A stretch of DNA of 8,033 bases from an uncultured Collinsella sp. (GTDB lineage Bacteria > Actinomycetota > Coriobacteriia > Coriobacteriales > Coriobacteriaceae). The translations under genes and the position numbers were made by a program. This document shows positions 1 to 6,930 of the stretch, piece after piece; the stretch's first letter is position 1, and the number at the start of each line of letters is the position of its first letter. The stretch is taken from positions 1-8,033 of the forward strand of contig CAKUHM010000057.1 in NCBI GenBank assembly GCA_934655835.1. Reading direction: 5' to 3'. The notes under the pieces are model-generated. The model ran no database searches. It saw only the letters and a list, made by a program, of their open reading frames with translations, and was not told the DNA's origin.

Positions 1-749
1 TCGTGCCCATCGAGGCACGGCGCGGGGCTCTCCTCGATCAGCTTTTGGTTGCGGCGCTGCACCGAGCACTCGCGCTCGCCGAGCGAAAAGACATGGCCCT
101 GTTTATCGGCCATAATCTGCACCTCGACATGGTGCGCCGGGGCCACGAACTTCTCCATGTAGCACTCGCCGTCGCCAAAAACGGCCTCGCCCTCGGCACG
201 TGCCTCAATAAAGGCCTTTGCCGCATCCTCCACGCGCTCGACCTTGCGAATGCCGCGACCGCCGCCGCCCGCACGGGCCTTGATGAGCACGGGGCAGCCG
301 ATGCGCTCGGCCTCGGCCGTCGCCTCCTCGGGGCTTTTGAGCAAATCGCAGCCCGGCACGATGGGCACGCCCGCGGCGGCAGCCGTTCGGCGCGCGGCAT
401 CCTTGTCGCCCATACTGTCGATGACCTCGGCCGAAGGACCGACAAACGCCAGACCGTACTTGTCGCAATCGCGCACAAAGCTCGCCTTTTCGGAGAAAAA
501 GCCATAGCCGGGATGGATTGCCTTTGCCCCCGACTTGACAGCACAGGTGAGCACGGCATCGTCGTTGAGGTAGCTCTCGGCAAGACGCGGACCGCCGATG
601 CAATAGGCCTCATCGGCGAGCTGCACATGCAGCGCGTCCGCATCGGCCGTGGAGTAGACGGCGACGGTCTTGATGCCCATATCGCGGCACGCGCGGATAA
701 CACGGACCGCGACCTCGCCGCGGTTGGCGATGAGCACTTTATCGAACAT
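1..749 (-). CDS. accC: Acetyl-CoA carboxylase biotin carboxylase subunit (5' part only)
   Basis: AccC uses ATP and bicarbonate to carboxylate the biotin carried on AccB, the first half-reaction of acetyl-CoA carboxylase in the cytoplasm. The visible 249 residues begin MFDKVLIANRGE, the standard N-terminus of the biotin carboxylase domain. HPGYGFFSE lies at residues 79-87 and GDKDAA at 114-119. The ATP-grasp glycine loop is KARAGGGGRGI at 157-167, with Lys157 matching E. coli Lys159. SVQRRNQKLIEESPAP spans 229-244, with Lys236 matching E. coli Lys238. The family is about 450 residues long, so roughly 200 C-terminal residues lie beyond base 1; this is a window cut, not a truncation. The ATG at 749 follows AAGGAAG with good spacing and lies 10 nt after the fabZ stop, so it is cotranscribed. 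The same domain occurs in pyruvate and propionyl-CoA carboxylases, but the short start and the accB-fabZ context support AccC. Confidence 0.96.
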   Translation of the reverse strand, partial: MFDKVLIANRGEVAVRVIRACRDMGIKTVAVYSTADADALHVQLADEAYCIGGPRLAESYLNDDAVLTCAVKSGAKAIHPGYGFFSEKASFVRDCDKYGLAFVGPSAEVIDSMGDKDAARRTAAAAGVPIVPGCDLLKSPEEATAEAERIGCPVLIKARAGGGGRGIRKVERVEDAAKAFIEARAEGEAVFGDGECYMEKFVAPAHHVEVQIMADKQGHVFSLGERECSVQRRNQKLIEESPAPCLDGH

Positions 750-759
750 GAAGCCTTCC

Positions 760-1182
760 TTAACTTTCGTGCACGAGCGCAAAGGACATATCGGCGCGGC
801 AGCACACCTCGCCGTTAACGCTCGCGATGCCCGTCGCAAAGCGGAACGGTCCGCGCGCACGCGTGATTGAACACACCAGGTCCACGGTGTCGCCCGGGCG
901 CACCGGACGCTTAAAACGCACCTTGTCGAGGCTCGTGTAGAACGGCGTCGCGCCACGTGCTTCCTCGTCGCCCATCAGCAACACGCAGCAGTTTTGAGCG
1001 AGCATCTCGCACTGAATCACGCCGGGGACGACCGGGTTTCCCGGAAAATGCCCCTGCAAAAAGTACTCATCGCCCGTAATCGTGATCTTACCGTGGGCCT
1101 CGTCGCCCACCAGCTCCGCCTCATCGAGCAAGAGCATGGGCTCGCGATGCGGCAACAGTTCCTTAAGCTCTTCTTTGTTCAT
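760..1182 (-). CDS. fabZ: 3-hydroxyacyl-[acyl-carrier-protein] dehydratase FabZ
   Basis: FabZ removes water from 3-hydroxyacyl-ACP to give trans-2-enoyl-ACP, the third step of each elongation round. The 140-residue hot-dog-fold protein has the usual family length. It shows LLPHREPMLLLD at residues 9-20, and the active-site stretch GHFPGNPVVPG at 44-54 followed by EMLAQ at 59-63. The catalytic pair is His45 and Glu59; the 14-residue spacing is that of FabZ/FabA enzymes. FabZ has Glu at this position and FabA has Asp, which supports FabZ. The ATG at 1182 is preferred because AGGTGA sits 5 nt upstream; an in-frame GTG at 1191, directly after the accB stop, would add three residues. The gene lies between accB and accC, as in the Streptococcus fab cluster. 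Whether it also isomerises the double bond, as enterococcal FabN does, cannot be read from the sequence. Confidence 0.96.
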   Translation of the reverse strand: MNKEELKELLPHREPMLLLDEAELVGDEAHGKITITGDEYFLQGHFPGNPVVPGVIQCEMLAQNCCVLLMGDEEARGATPFYTSLDKVRFKRPVRPGDTVDLVCSITRARGPFRFATGIASVNGEVCCRADMSFALVHES

Positions 1183-1191
1183 GGATATCAC

Positions 1192-1650
1192 CTATCCGAT
1201 CCTCATGAGGCAGCTGCTAAACTCCACGAGGTCGCCGTCGGCCACGCAGATCTCGAGCACCTCGCCGTCCGACTCTGCCGTCACCTCGTTAAGGACTTTC
1301 ATGGCCTCGATGATGCAGAGGGTCTCGCCGGCCTTGACCTTGGATCCCACGTGTACAAACGGCTCGTCGCCCGGCGCCGGGGCAGCGTAGAAGACGCCGA
1401 CCATGGGAGCCGTGACCTCGGCGCCCATGAGCTCCGGTGCGGCAGCGGGCGCTTGCGCGGCAGGCTCCGGTGCGGGCGCCGCAACCGGAGCAGCCATAGC
1501 ACTCGGCATGGGCATGGGTACGGCAACCGGCTGCGCGGCGCTCGCTCGCTCAAGTTCGACCGCGGTGCCATCGGGCTCCTCCACGCGCACGCGCGTGAGG
1601 CCGCGGTCTTCCATAACATCGGCTATCTCGGCAAGTCTTTTGGAATCCAT
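1192..1650 (-). CDS. accB: Acetyl-CoA carboxylase biotin carboxyl carrier protein
   Basis: AccB carries biotin between the biotin carboxylase (AccC) and the carboxyltransferase (AccD/AccA). The 152-residue protein has a short N-terminal region (about 1-37), an Ala/Pro-rich flexible linker (about 38-73) and a C-terminal biotinyl domain (about 77-152). The biotinylation motif is EAMKVLNEV at 115-123, with Lys118 as the attachment site; the family consensus is EAMKMMNEI. The insert around VFYAAPAPGDEPF (86-98) matches the protruding 'thumb' of AccB, which separates it from other biotinyl or lipoyl domains. The ATG at 1650 has AAGGAG 7 nt upstream; that site overlaps the last codons of fabF, whose stop is only 3 nt away, so translation is probably coupled. 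The biotin ligase that would modify Lys118 is encoded divergently at the other end of the operon. Confidence 0.97.
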   Translation of the reverse strand: MDSKRLAEIADVMEDRGLTRVRVEEPDGTAVELERASAAQPVAVPMPMPSAMAAPVAAPAPEPAAQAPAAAPELMGAEVTAPMVGVFYAAPAPGDEPFVHVGSKVKAGETLCIIEAMKVLNEVTAESDGEVLEICVADGDLVEFSSCLMRIG

Positions 1651-1653
1651 GCT

Positions 1654-2904
1654 CTAGCTCCTTGCATATTTGCGCAGCGCGATGGCGGCGTTGTGGCCGC
1701 CAAAGCCCAGGTTGGTCGAAAGCGCCCAGGTAAGGTCGGCGCGAACCGCGCGATTGGGCGTGTAGTCGAGATCGCAGGCGGGATCGGGCGTGCTGTAGTT
1801 AATGGTCGGCGGCACCACGCCCTGTTCGAGCGCCATGGCACAAGCCATGACCTCGATAGCACCCGTGGCACCGATCATGTGCCCGGTCATCGACTTGGTT
1901 GACGAGACGTGCGCGGCGCGCGCCGCATCCTCGCCAAGCGCTCGCTTGATACCCGCCGTCTCGGACGAATCGTTGAGCTTGGTCGACGTGCCGTGGGCGT
2001 TGATGTAGAGACCCTCGGACGGTTTGACGTCGCCCTCGGCCACGGCCTGCGAAATCGCGCGGGCAATGCCGGTCGCCTCGGGATCGGGGCTCGTGATGTG
2101 GTAGGCATCGTCGGTGTTGCCGTAGCCCACGACCTCGGCATAAATATGGGCGCCGCGAGCTTGTGCATGCTCCATGCCCTCGAGCACGAGCACGCAGGCG
2201 CCCTCGCCCATCACAAAGCCGTCGCGGTTCGCATCGAACGGACGGCACGCCGCCTGCGGATCGGGGTTGGTGGTGAGCGCGCGGCAGGACGTAAAGCCCG
2301 CGACGGCATCGGGGATAATGGCCGCCTCGGTACCGCCCGCAAGAATTGCGTCGGCATAGCCGTGCTTGATGGCGCGGAACGCCTCGCCCACCGCATGGGC
2401 CGAGGTCGCGCAAGCGGTCACGACGGGCAGGGTCGGGCCCTTTACCTTGTGACGGATTGCAATGTTGCCCGAAGCCATGTTGGGAATCATCATCGCGATC
2501 ATGTAAGGCGATGCGCGACGGGGTCCGCGATCGGCGATCGTATGGACGTTGTCGACGAGCGTCGTCATGCCGCCGACGCCCGATCCCACGTACACGCCCA
2601 GGCGCTCATGGTCGATCGCGCCTTCGGCATCGAGCCCCGCATCGTGCATGGCCTCGTCCGAAGCCGCCATCGCAAACTGAACGCAGGGGTCGAGATGCTT
2701 GGCGTCACGTTTGCCAAAGTACTCGGTACCGTCAAAGCCCTTGACCTCGGCCGCCACCTTGACGGCAAACGCGTCCGTATCGAAGTGCGTGATCGGGCCG
2801 ATGCCACACGTACCGGCGCACATGGCCGCCCAGGTGGCAAGCGCGGTGTTGCCGAGTGGCGATACAGCGCCGATGCCGGTGATTGCAACTCTCTGTTCCA
2901 TCAT
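1654..2904 (-). CDS. fabF: 3-oxoacyl-[acyl-carrier-protein] synthase II (FabF)
   Basis: FabF condenses malonyl-ACP with a growing acyl-ACP, adding two carbons. The 416-residue protein is the normal length for KAS I/II enzymes and starts with the usual RVAITGIGAVSPLG (5-18). The Cys-His-His triad is clear: Cys165 in VTACATSAH, His304 in NAHGTSTKLND and His342 in TKSMTGHMIGATGA; the E. coli FabF residues are Cys163, His303 and His340. Lys337 and the C-terminal glycine-rich gate NLGFGGHN (398-405) are also conserved. Two adjacent ATGs exist. The outer one is listed, but GAGGAG lies only 3 nt before it and 6 nt before the second (position 2901), so initiation may use the second and give 415 residues. 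FabF is preferred over FabB from the operon context and the bulky Val110 in GSGVGG, where FabF has Ile and FabB has Gly. The gap after fabG is 41 nt. Confidence 0.96.
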   Translation of the reverse strand: MMEQRVAITGIGAVSPLGNTALATWAAMCAGTCGIGPITHFDTDAFAVKVAAEVKGFDGTEYFGKRDAKHLDPCVQFAMAASDEAMHDAGLDAEGAIDHERLGVYVGSGVGGMTTLVDNVHTIADRGPRRASPYMIAMMIPNMASGNIAIRHKVKGPTLPVVTACATSAHAVGEAFRAIKHGYADAILAGGTEAAIIPDAVAGFTSCRALTTNPDPQAACRPFDANRDGFVMGEGACVLVLEGMEHAQARGAHIYAEVVGYGNTDDAYHITSPDPEATGIARAISQAVAEGDVKPSEGLYINAHGTSTKLNDSSETAGIKRALGEDAARAAHVSSTKSMTGHMIGATGAIEVMACAMALEQGVVPPTINYSTPDPACDLDYTPNRAVRADLTWALSTNLGFGGHNAAIALRKYARS

Positions 2905-2945
2905 GGTCTCCTCATCTAAGCCGATGTATGTGCCAGCTCTAATTT

Positions 2946-3719
2946 CTACATCGCCATTCCGCCGTCGACGCGCACGACCTCGCCCGTAATGTAGGCCGCC
3001 GCATCGCTTGCCAAAAAGCGCACCACGCCGGCAACTTCCTCGGGACGCGCCATGCGCTTAAGGGGAATCTGCTCCTCACACGCCGCGCGCACCTTATCCG
3101 AGAGCTTTGCCGTCATATCGGTCTCGACAAACCCGGGGGCGACCGCATTAACCCTCACGCCGCGAGGCGCAAGCTCGCGCGCCACCGCTTTGGTCAGACC
3201 GATGACGCCCGCCTTGGAGGCGGCGTAATTTGCTTGCCCGGCATTGCCCATCAGACCCACGACTGAGCTCATGTTGATAACGCAACCGCCGCGCTGGCGT
3301 ATAAAGGTCTTGGAGAGCGCTCGCGTCGTGTTGAACGTGCCCTTCAGATTGACATCGAGCACACGATCGAAAGCGTCGTCACCCATGCGCATAAGCAGTC
3401 CATCGCGGGTGATGCCGGCGTTGTTGACGAGCGCCCAAATGGAACCGAAATCACTGAGAACCGCTTCCACGCACGCATTGACGGCATCGGGGTCGGCCAC
3501 GTCGCATTGATATGCGCGCGCCGTGGCGCCGGCCACTTCGCATGCCTCGCACGTCTCGTGCGCCGCATCGACGCTGCCGGCATAGACGACGGCGATATCG
3601 TAGCCATCCTCCGCCAGACCCACGGCACAAGCGCGACCGATGCCGCGCGATCCGCCCGTGACCAGCGCTACGCGGCGCGAACCGTCGCGCTCGAGCGCGC
3701 CATCGCATACATTGCCCAT
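2946..3719 (-). CDS. fabG: 3-oxoacyl-[acyl-carrier-protein] reductase FabG
   Basis: FabG reduces 3-oxoacyl-ACP to 3-hydroxyacyl-ACP with NADPH. It is a classical short-chain dehydrogenase of 257 residues. The cofactor loop TGGSRGIG is at 21-28, NNAG at 99-102 and Asn124 in DVNLKG. The catalytic residues are Ser152 (NMSSVVG), Tyr165 and Lys169 (NYAASK), and PGFVETDM is at 195-202. The C-terminus VDGGMAM is typical of FabG. The ATG at 3719 has AAGGA 5 nt upstream, which fixes the start and leaves an N-terminal extension of about 12 residues compared with E. coli FabG. That extension (MGNVCDGALERDGS) resembles nothing I recognise. Cysteines are more frequent than is usual for the family (positions 5, 31, 57, 60, 72, 83, 146 and 214). 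It lies 29 nt after fabD and 41 nt before fabF, inside the operon, which favours FabG over the many other SDR enzymes. Confidence 0.95.
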   Translation of the reverse strand: MGNVCDGALERDGSRRVALVTGGSRGIGRACAVGLAEDGYDIAVVYAGSVDAAHETCEACEVAGATARAYQCDVADPDAVNACVEAVLSDFGSIWALVNNAGITRDGLLMRMGDDAFDRVLDVNLKGTFNTTRALSKTFIRQRGGCVINMSSVVGLMGNAGQANYAASKAGVIGLTKAVARELAPRGVRVNAVAPGFVETDMTAKLSDKVRAACEEQIPLKRMARPEEVAGVVRFLASDAAAYITGEVVRVDGGMAM

Positions 3720-3748
3720 GTCATTCCTTTCGGGTAGAAACCGATTCG

Positions 3749-4675
3749 CTACGCAAGCTCATCGGCGATGGCCGCAACCTGCTCGGCCGTTTCGCACGAA
3801 AACACGCAAACGTCGCTTAGCGTACGCTTGACCAGGCCCGCCAGCGTTTTGCCGGGGCCGACCTCGATAAACGTGTCGACGCCTTGATCCTTCAGCGCGT
3901 GCAGCGTGTCGACCCAACGAACGGCATGGCTCACCTGCTGGGCCAGTACATCGGAAGCCGCCTGCGAGTCTGCCGGATAAGGCGCGGCCGTCATATTCGC
4001 CACGACCGGAATCAGCAACGGGGACGGCGCGTGACCGGCCTCGATATATGCGGCAAGGCCACAGGTCGCCTCGGCCATATAGGGACTATGGAATGCGCCC
4101 GACACCGCGACCTTCATGGCACGGCCGCCCGCCTCTTTTACCAGAACGTCGAGCGCCTGCAGTGCCTCGGGCGCCCCGGCCACCACTGTCTGCTGGGGGC
4201 TGTTGTAGTTGACCGGCCAGCAGTCTTCGCCTGCCTGCGTGACGAGGCTCTCGACCTGCGCCGCATCGAGCTTGATGACGGCACGCATGCCGCCGGGGTG
4301 ACGCTCGGCCGCCGCGGCCATCAATGCTGCACGCTCGCACACGAGCTCAAAACCCGCTCGCGTATCGAATGCCCCCGCAAAGGTGAGTGCCGCGACCTCG
4401 CCCAGCGAGAATCCCGCACAGGCGGCAGGCACCACGCCGCGCTCGCGCAAAGCAGCTGCGACCGCCAGGTCGTGCACGAACACGCAAGGCTGCGTGTTCT
4501 CGGTCTGCGAGAGTTCCTCCTTCGAGGCGCTCCGGCACTGCTCACTGGTCCCCGGGCGCACCTCGTCGGCGATCGCAAACACCTCGGCAGCCGCCGGCGA
4601 TGCCTCGATCAGGTCGACGCCCATCGCAGGATGCTGGGCACCCTGGCCGGCAAACAAAAACGCTACGCTACCCAT
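3749..4675 (-). CDS. fabD: Malonyl-CoA:ACP transacylase FabD
   Basis: FabD transfers the malonyl group from malonyl-CoA to the phosphopantetheine arm of AcpP, supplying the extender unit. The 308-residue protein has the usual length. It opens with FLFAGQGAQ (6-14; Gln11 of GQG contributes to the oxyanion hole). The nucleophile Ser90 lies in GFSLGE, Arg115, which binds the malonyl carboxylate, in CERAALM, the catalytic His196 in GAFHSPYM, Gln247 in LAQQV, and EVGPGK at 271-276. In the E. coli enzyme these are Ser92, Arg117, His201 and Gln250. The residue before the serine is Phe, where E. coli FabD has His (GHSLGE). The start codon at 4675 lies inside fabK; the two genes overlap by 13 nt in different frames, so translation is probably coupled. 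The candidate ribosome-binding site is AAGGG about 10 nt upstream, within fabK. Confidence 0.96.
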   Translation of the reverse strand: MGSVAFLFAGQGAQHPAMGVDLIEASPAAAEVFAIADEVRPGTSEQCRSASKEELSQTENTQPCVFVHDLAVAAALRERGVVPAACAGFSLGEVAALTFAGAFDTRAGFELVCERAALMAAAAERHPGGMRAVIKLDAAQVESLVTQAGEDCWPVNYNSPQQTVVAGAPEALQALDVLVKEAGGRAMKVAVSGAFHSPYMAEATCGLAAYIEAGHAPSPLLIPVVANMTAAPYPADSQAASDVLAQQVSHAVRWVDTLHALKDQGVDTFIEVGPGKTLAGLVKRTLSDVCVFSCETAEQVAAIADELA

Positions 4676-5607
4676 GCGGACGCACCCTTCAAAACGCGCT
4701 CGGCGCCATCGACCAGGTCGTCAACGATCTCGCGCGCGCTTTGGCGCTCGTTGACCATGCCGGCAATCTGCCCGCACAGATACGAGCCCTCTTCGTAATT
4801 ACCGTCCTTTGCGGCCTTGCGAAGTGCGCCCGTGCCCATGGCACCGAGCTCCTCGGGGCTTGCGCCCGCCGCCTCGCTCTTGGCATAGGCGTTGGTGAAG
4901 GGGCTCTTAAGGGCGCGAACCGGATGTCCCGTCGAGCGACCAGTCGCACGCGTCGACGTGTCGCCCGCCTTGAGCACCAGCTCTTTGTACTGCTCGGATA
5001 CGGTGCACTCATTTGCGACCAAAAAGCGCGTGCCCACCTGGACGCCAACGGCGCCCAACATAAAGGCAGCTGCCACGCCGCGGCCATCGGCAATACCGCC
5101 TGCCGCCACAACGGGGATATCGACCGCATCGACAACCTGCGGGACGAGCGCCATCGTCGAGGTCTCGCCAATATGGCCGCCCGATTCGGTGCCCTCGGCA
5201 ACCACCGCGGTAGCCCCGCGACGTGCCACGAGACGCGCCAGCGCCACCGAAGCCACGACGGGGATGACCTTGATGCCCGCGTCGCTCCAGGCCTTCATGT
5301 ACTTGGTGGGATTGCCGGCACCCGTCACGACAACAGGCACCTGCTCGTCGATCACAACCTGTGCCACCTCGTCGACAAACGGGCTCATGAGCATAACGTT
5401 GACGCCAAAGGGCTTGTCTGTCCTGGCGCGCAGCTCGTGGATCTGGTCGCGCAGCCAGTTGGCGTCGGCATTCATAGCTGCGATAATCCCTAAGCCGCCC
5501 GCCTCGGACACGGCGGATGCCAGCGAGGCATCGGCAATCCAGGCCATGCCACCCTGGAACACGGGCTTTTCGATGCCGAGCAGGTCGCAGAGAGGAGTCT
5601 TGAGCAT
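4663..5607 (-). CDS. fabK: Enoyl-[acyl-carrier-protein] reductase II, FMN-dependent (FabK)
   Basis: FabK reduces trans-2-enoyl-ACP to acyl-ACP, the last step of each elongation cycle, using FMN and NAD(P)H. It is a TIM-barrel flavoprotein related to nitronate monooxygenases and unrelated to the SDR-type FabI. The 314 residues match the family length. PVFQGGMAWIA (15-25) is the typical first strand. The catalytic-region motif AEGTESGGHIGE (137-148) contains His145, matching His144 of S. pneumoniae FabK. FMN-phosphate contacts are AAGGIADGRG (168-177) and VGTRFL (191-196). Nitronate monooxygenases share the fold and ESGGH-type motif, but the position between acpP and fabD makes FabK much more likely. 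The ATG at 5607 is 2 nt after the acpP stop, with GGAG 8 nt upstream. FabK enzymes are known to be refractory to triclosan, unlike FabI. Confidence 0.94.
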   Translation of the reverse strand: MLKTPLCDLLGIEKPVFQGGMAWIADASLASAVSEAGGLGIIAAMNADANWLRDQIHELRARTDKPFGVNVMLMSPFVDEVAQVVIDEQVPVVVTGAGNPTKYMKAWSDAGIKVIPVVASVALARLVARRGATAVVAEGTESGGHIGETSTMALVPQVVDAVDIPVVAAGGIADGRGVAAAFMLGAVGVQVGTRFLVANECTVSEQYKELVLKAGDTSTRATGRSTGHPVRALKSPFTNAYAKSEAAGASPEELGAMGTGALRKAAKDGNYEEGSYLCGQIAGMVNERQSAREIVDDLVDGAERVLKGASAWVA

Positions 5608-5609
5608 TA

Positions 5610-5846
5610 CTACTTCTCCAATGCCGCCTCGACCGTATCGACGAACTCGCCGACCGTCTTAGGGTTCTCCTCGGTATCGAGCTGAATGCCAAACTCGTCC
5701 TCGACGGCGACGAGGATCTCGACGGTACCCAGGCTGTCGAGGCCAATCTCCTCGAGCGTGGACTCGGGCTTCATCTCGACATCATCAAGGCCGGCGGTCT
5801 CGCGGATAACGTCGCAAACGCGCTCGAAGGTCTTCTGATCTGCCAT
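5610..5846 (-). CDS. acpP: Acyl carrier protein
   Basis: AcpP is the small acidic protein that carries all FASII intermediates as thioesters on 4'-phosphopantetheine. The 78-residue sequence is typical in length and strongly acidic. The prosthetic-group site is Ser38 in GLDSLGTVEI (35-44), the standard DSL motif at the start of helix II. Helix II continues through VAVEDEFGIQL, the acidic face that docks with FASII enzymes. Another enzyme, a holo-ACP synthase not seen in this window, must add the arm. The ATG at 5846 has AAAGGAG with a 7-nt spacer, one of the clearest ribosome-binding sites in the operon. The 52-nt gap from fabH is the longest between genes here, while fabK follows after only 2 nt. 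The fab context makes it the fatty-acid ACP and not a polyketide or teichoic-acid carrier. Confidence 0.97.
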   Translation of the reverse strand: MADQKTFERVCDVIRETAGLDDVEMKPESTLEEIGLDSLGTVEILVAVEDEFGIQLDTEENPKTVGEFVDTVEAALEK

Positions 5847-5898
5847 GGTAGTTCTCCTTTGTTTGTGCCCTGGGGGCGTTTCTATTTCCTATGTGCAA

Positions 5899-6858
5899 CT
5901 ACTTCCAGCGAAGTAGGTAGCCACCTATATCCAAGCCGGCGCCAAATCCAACCAAGGCGATGGCGTCGCCCGGGCGAAGCGCACCGGAGTTTGCCAATCG
6001 GTCGAGGGCAAGCGGAATGCAGGCGCTCGAGATGTTGCCGGTCTCGCGCAGTGTGTGGATCACGCGGTCGTCCGGGACACCCAAGCGCTTGACCGCCTGG
6101 CTTAAAATTCGCTCGTTGGCCTGATGGAATACGAAATGGTCGATGTCCTCAACCGCAATACGAGCGTCGCTTGCGAGCTTGTTGACCGTGTCGCAGATCG
6201 CATTGACGCCAAACTTGAACACGCGACGGCCATTCATGGAAAGCACGCTCTCGCGGCCCGCGGAAGCCTTGAACGGTGAGGTCCCGGCTAACCCCGGTAC
6301 ACGCAGCGTCTCGACGTCGGGAGCGGTCGAAAGTTCAACGGCAAGGGGATTCTCTCCCCCGGCCTCTATGACCGCAGCGCCCGCGCCATCACCAAAAAGC
6401 ACGCATGTCGCACGGTCGGTCCAGTCGAGCGCACGCGTCATCTGCTCGGCGGCGACGATAAGTACGCGCTTGGCGCGACCGCGGACGATATAGCCCTCGG
6501 CGACATCGAGCGCAAATACAAAGCCGGCACAGGCTGCCGAGACGTCGAAGGCAGGACATGTGGCGCCCAAGCGCTCGGCAACGGCGCACGCTTCGGCGGG
6601 AACGAGATGGTCGCCTGTCGTTGTCGAGCAGACGATAAGATCCAGCTGGCTCGCGTCAATTCCGGATGCCTGGAGTGCCCGCTCGCTTGCTGCAACGGCA
6701 AGGTCGTCGAGCGACTCGTTGGTGCAGACATGGCGGCTCTTAATACCCGTGCGGGTAAAAATCCACTCATCCGAGGTATCGAGGAACTCGGACAGCTCGT
6801 CATTGGAAACCCTGCGCCCGGGAAGTGCCGAGCCCGTTCCCAGTATCGTGAAACCCAT
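5899..6858 (-). CDS. fabH: 3-oxoacyl-[acyl-carrier-protein] synthase III (FabH)
   Basis: FabH begins fatty-acid synthesis by condensing a short acyl-CoA with malonyl-ACP. With the ATG at 6858 it has 319 residues, the usual length. The N-terminus is GFTILGTGSALPGRRVSND. The triad is Cys110 (VSAACAGFVFALD), His245 (FVFHQANERIL) and Asn275 (ETGNISSACIP); E. coli FabH has Cys112, His244 and Asn274. GFGAGLDIGG (304-313) is the typical C-terminal loop. The start is set by a near-perfect AAAGGAGG with a 6-nt spacer to this ATG; the reading frame stays open upstream to 6915, but that stretch overlaps the promoter region and lacks such a site. As first gene of the operon it lies next to the divergent control region. 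Whether it prefers acetyl-CoA (straight chains) or branched starters cannot be told from these motifs. Confidence 0.96.
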   Translation of the reverse strand: MGFTILGTGSALPGRRVSNDELSEFLDTSDEWIFTRTGIKSRHVCTNESLDDLAVAASERALQASGIDASQLDLIVCSTTTGDHLVPAEACAVAERLGATCPAFDVSAACAGFVFALDVAEGYIVRGRAKRVLIVAAEQMTRALDWTDRATCVLFGDGAGAAVIEAGGENPLAVELSTAPDVETLRVPGLAGTSPFKASAGRESVLSMNGRRVFKFGVNAICDTVNKLASDARIAVEDIDHFVFHQANERILSQAVKRLGVPDDRVIHTLRETGNISSACIPLALDRLANSGALRPGDAIALVGFGAGLDIGGYLLRWK

Positions 6859-6864
6859 CACTAA

Positions 6865-6870
6865 CCTCCT
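6865..6870 (-). promoter_or_regulatory. Ribosome-binding site of fabH
   Basis: On the minus strand this reads AGGAGG, followed by the 6-nt spacer TTAGTG and the ATG at 6858. It is a near-ideal Shine-Dalgarno site and decides the fabH start against in-frame upstream codons. Its strength suits the first gene of a heavily translated operon. Confidence 0.8.
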
Positions 6871-6875
6871 TTGAG

Positions 6876-6893
6876 TTGTTGACGTGTTTACAT
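6876..6893. promoter_or_regulatory. Candidate operator copy 1 (fabH-proximal)
   Basis: The plus strand reads TTGTTGACGTGTTTACAT. It matches a second copy at 6924-6941 in 17 of 18 positions. The core TGTTGAC-GT-GTTTACA is an imperfect palindrome (5 of 7 arm pairs). It lies 17 nt upstream of the fabH start codon, just before the ribosome-binding site. A protein bound here would sit at or just after the likely transcription start of the fab operon. I do not recognise the regulator; the repetition and symmetry are seen, the operator function is inferred. Confidence 0.55.
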
Positions 6894-6903
6894 CGACCAA
6901 GAG

Positions 6904-6930
6904 AGGATAGCGCATTCTTTGCTTTGTTGA
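6904..6930 (-). promoter_or_regulatory. Tentative promoter of the fab operon
   Basis: On the minus strand TCAACA (6930-6925) could be a -35 box and TATCCT (6909-6904) a -10 box, each with 4 of 6 consensus bases. The spacer of 15 bp is shorter than ideal. The implied transcription start near 6897 would place operator copy 1 at the very beginning of the transcript. The divergent layout requires a promoter in this gap, but this assignment is weak. Confidence 0.25.

Noticed and set aside
3..818. Long plus-strand open frame opposite accC
   Set aside because: The minus strand encodes an unmistakable biotin carboxylase with all ATP-grasp motifs. The antisense frame is open because GC-rich codons leave few stops, and its translation resembles no protein family. 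The same applies to long antisense frames opposite fabF (1909-2919), fabD (3884-4798) and fabK (4387-5493).
5867..5877. Small hairpin (GCCC-TGG-GGGC) in the fabH-acpP gap as an attenuator
   Set aside because: Only four base pairs with a three-base loop and no T-run after it on the minus strand; it is too weak to call a terminator or attenuator.
6859..6915. N-terminal extension of fabH to 6915
   Set aside because: FabH proteins begin at about MGFTILG, the ideal ribosome-binding site serves the ATG at 6858, and the extension would cover operator copy 1 and the promoter region.
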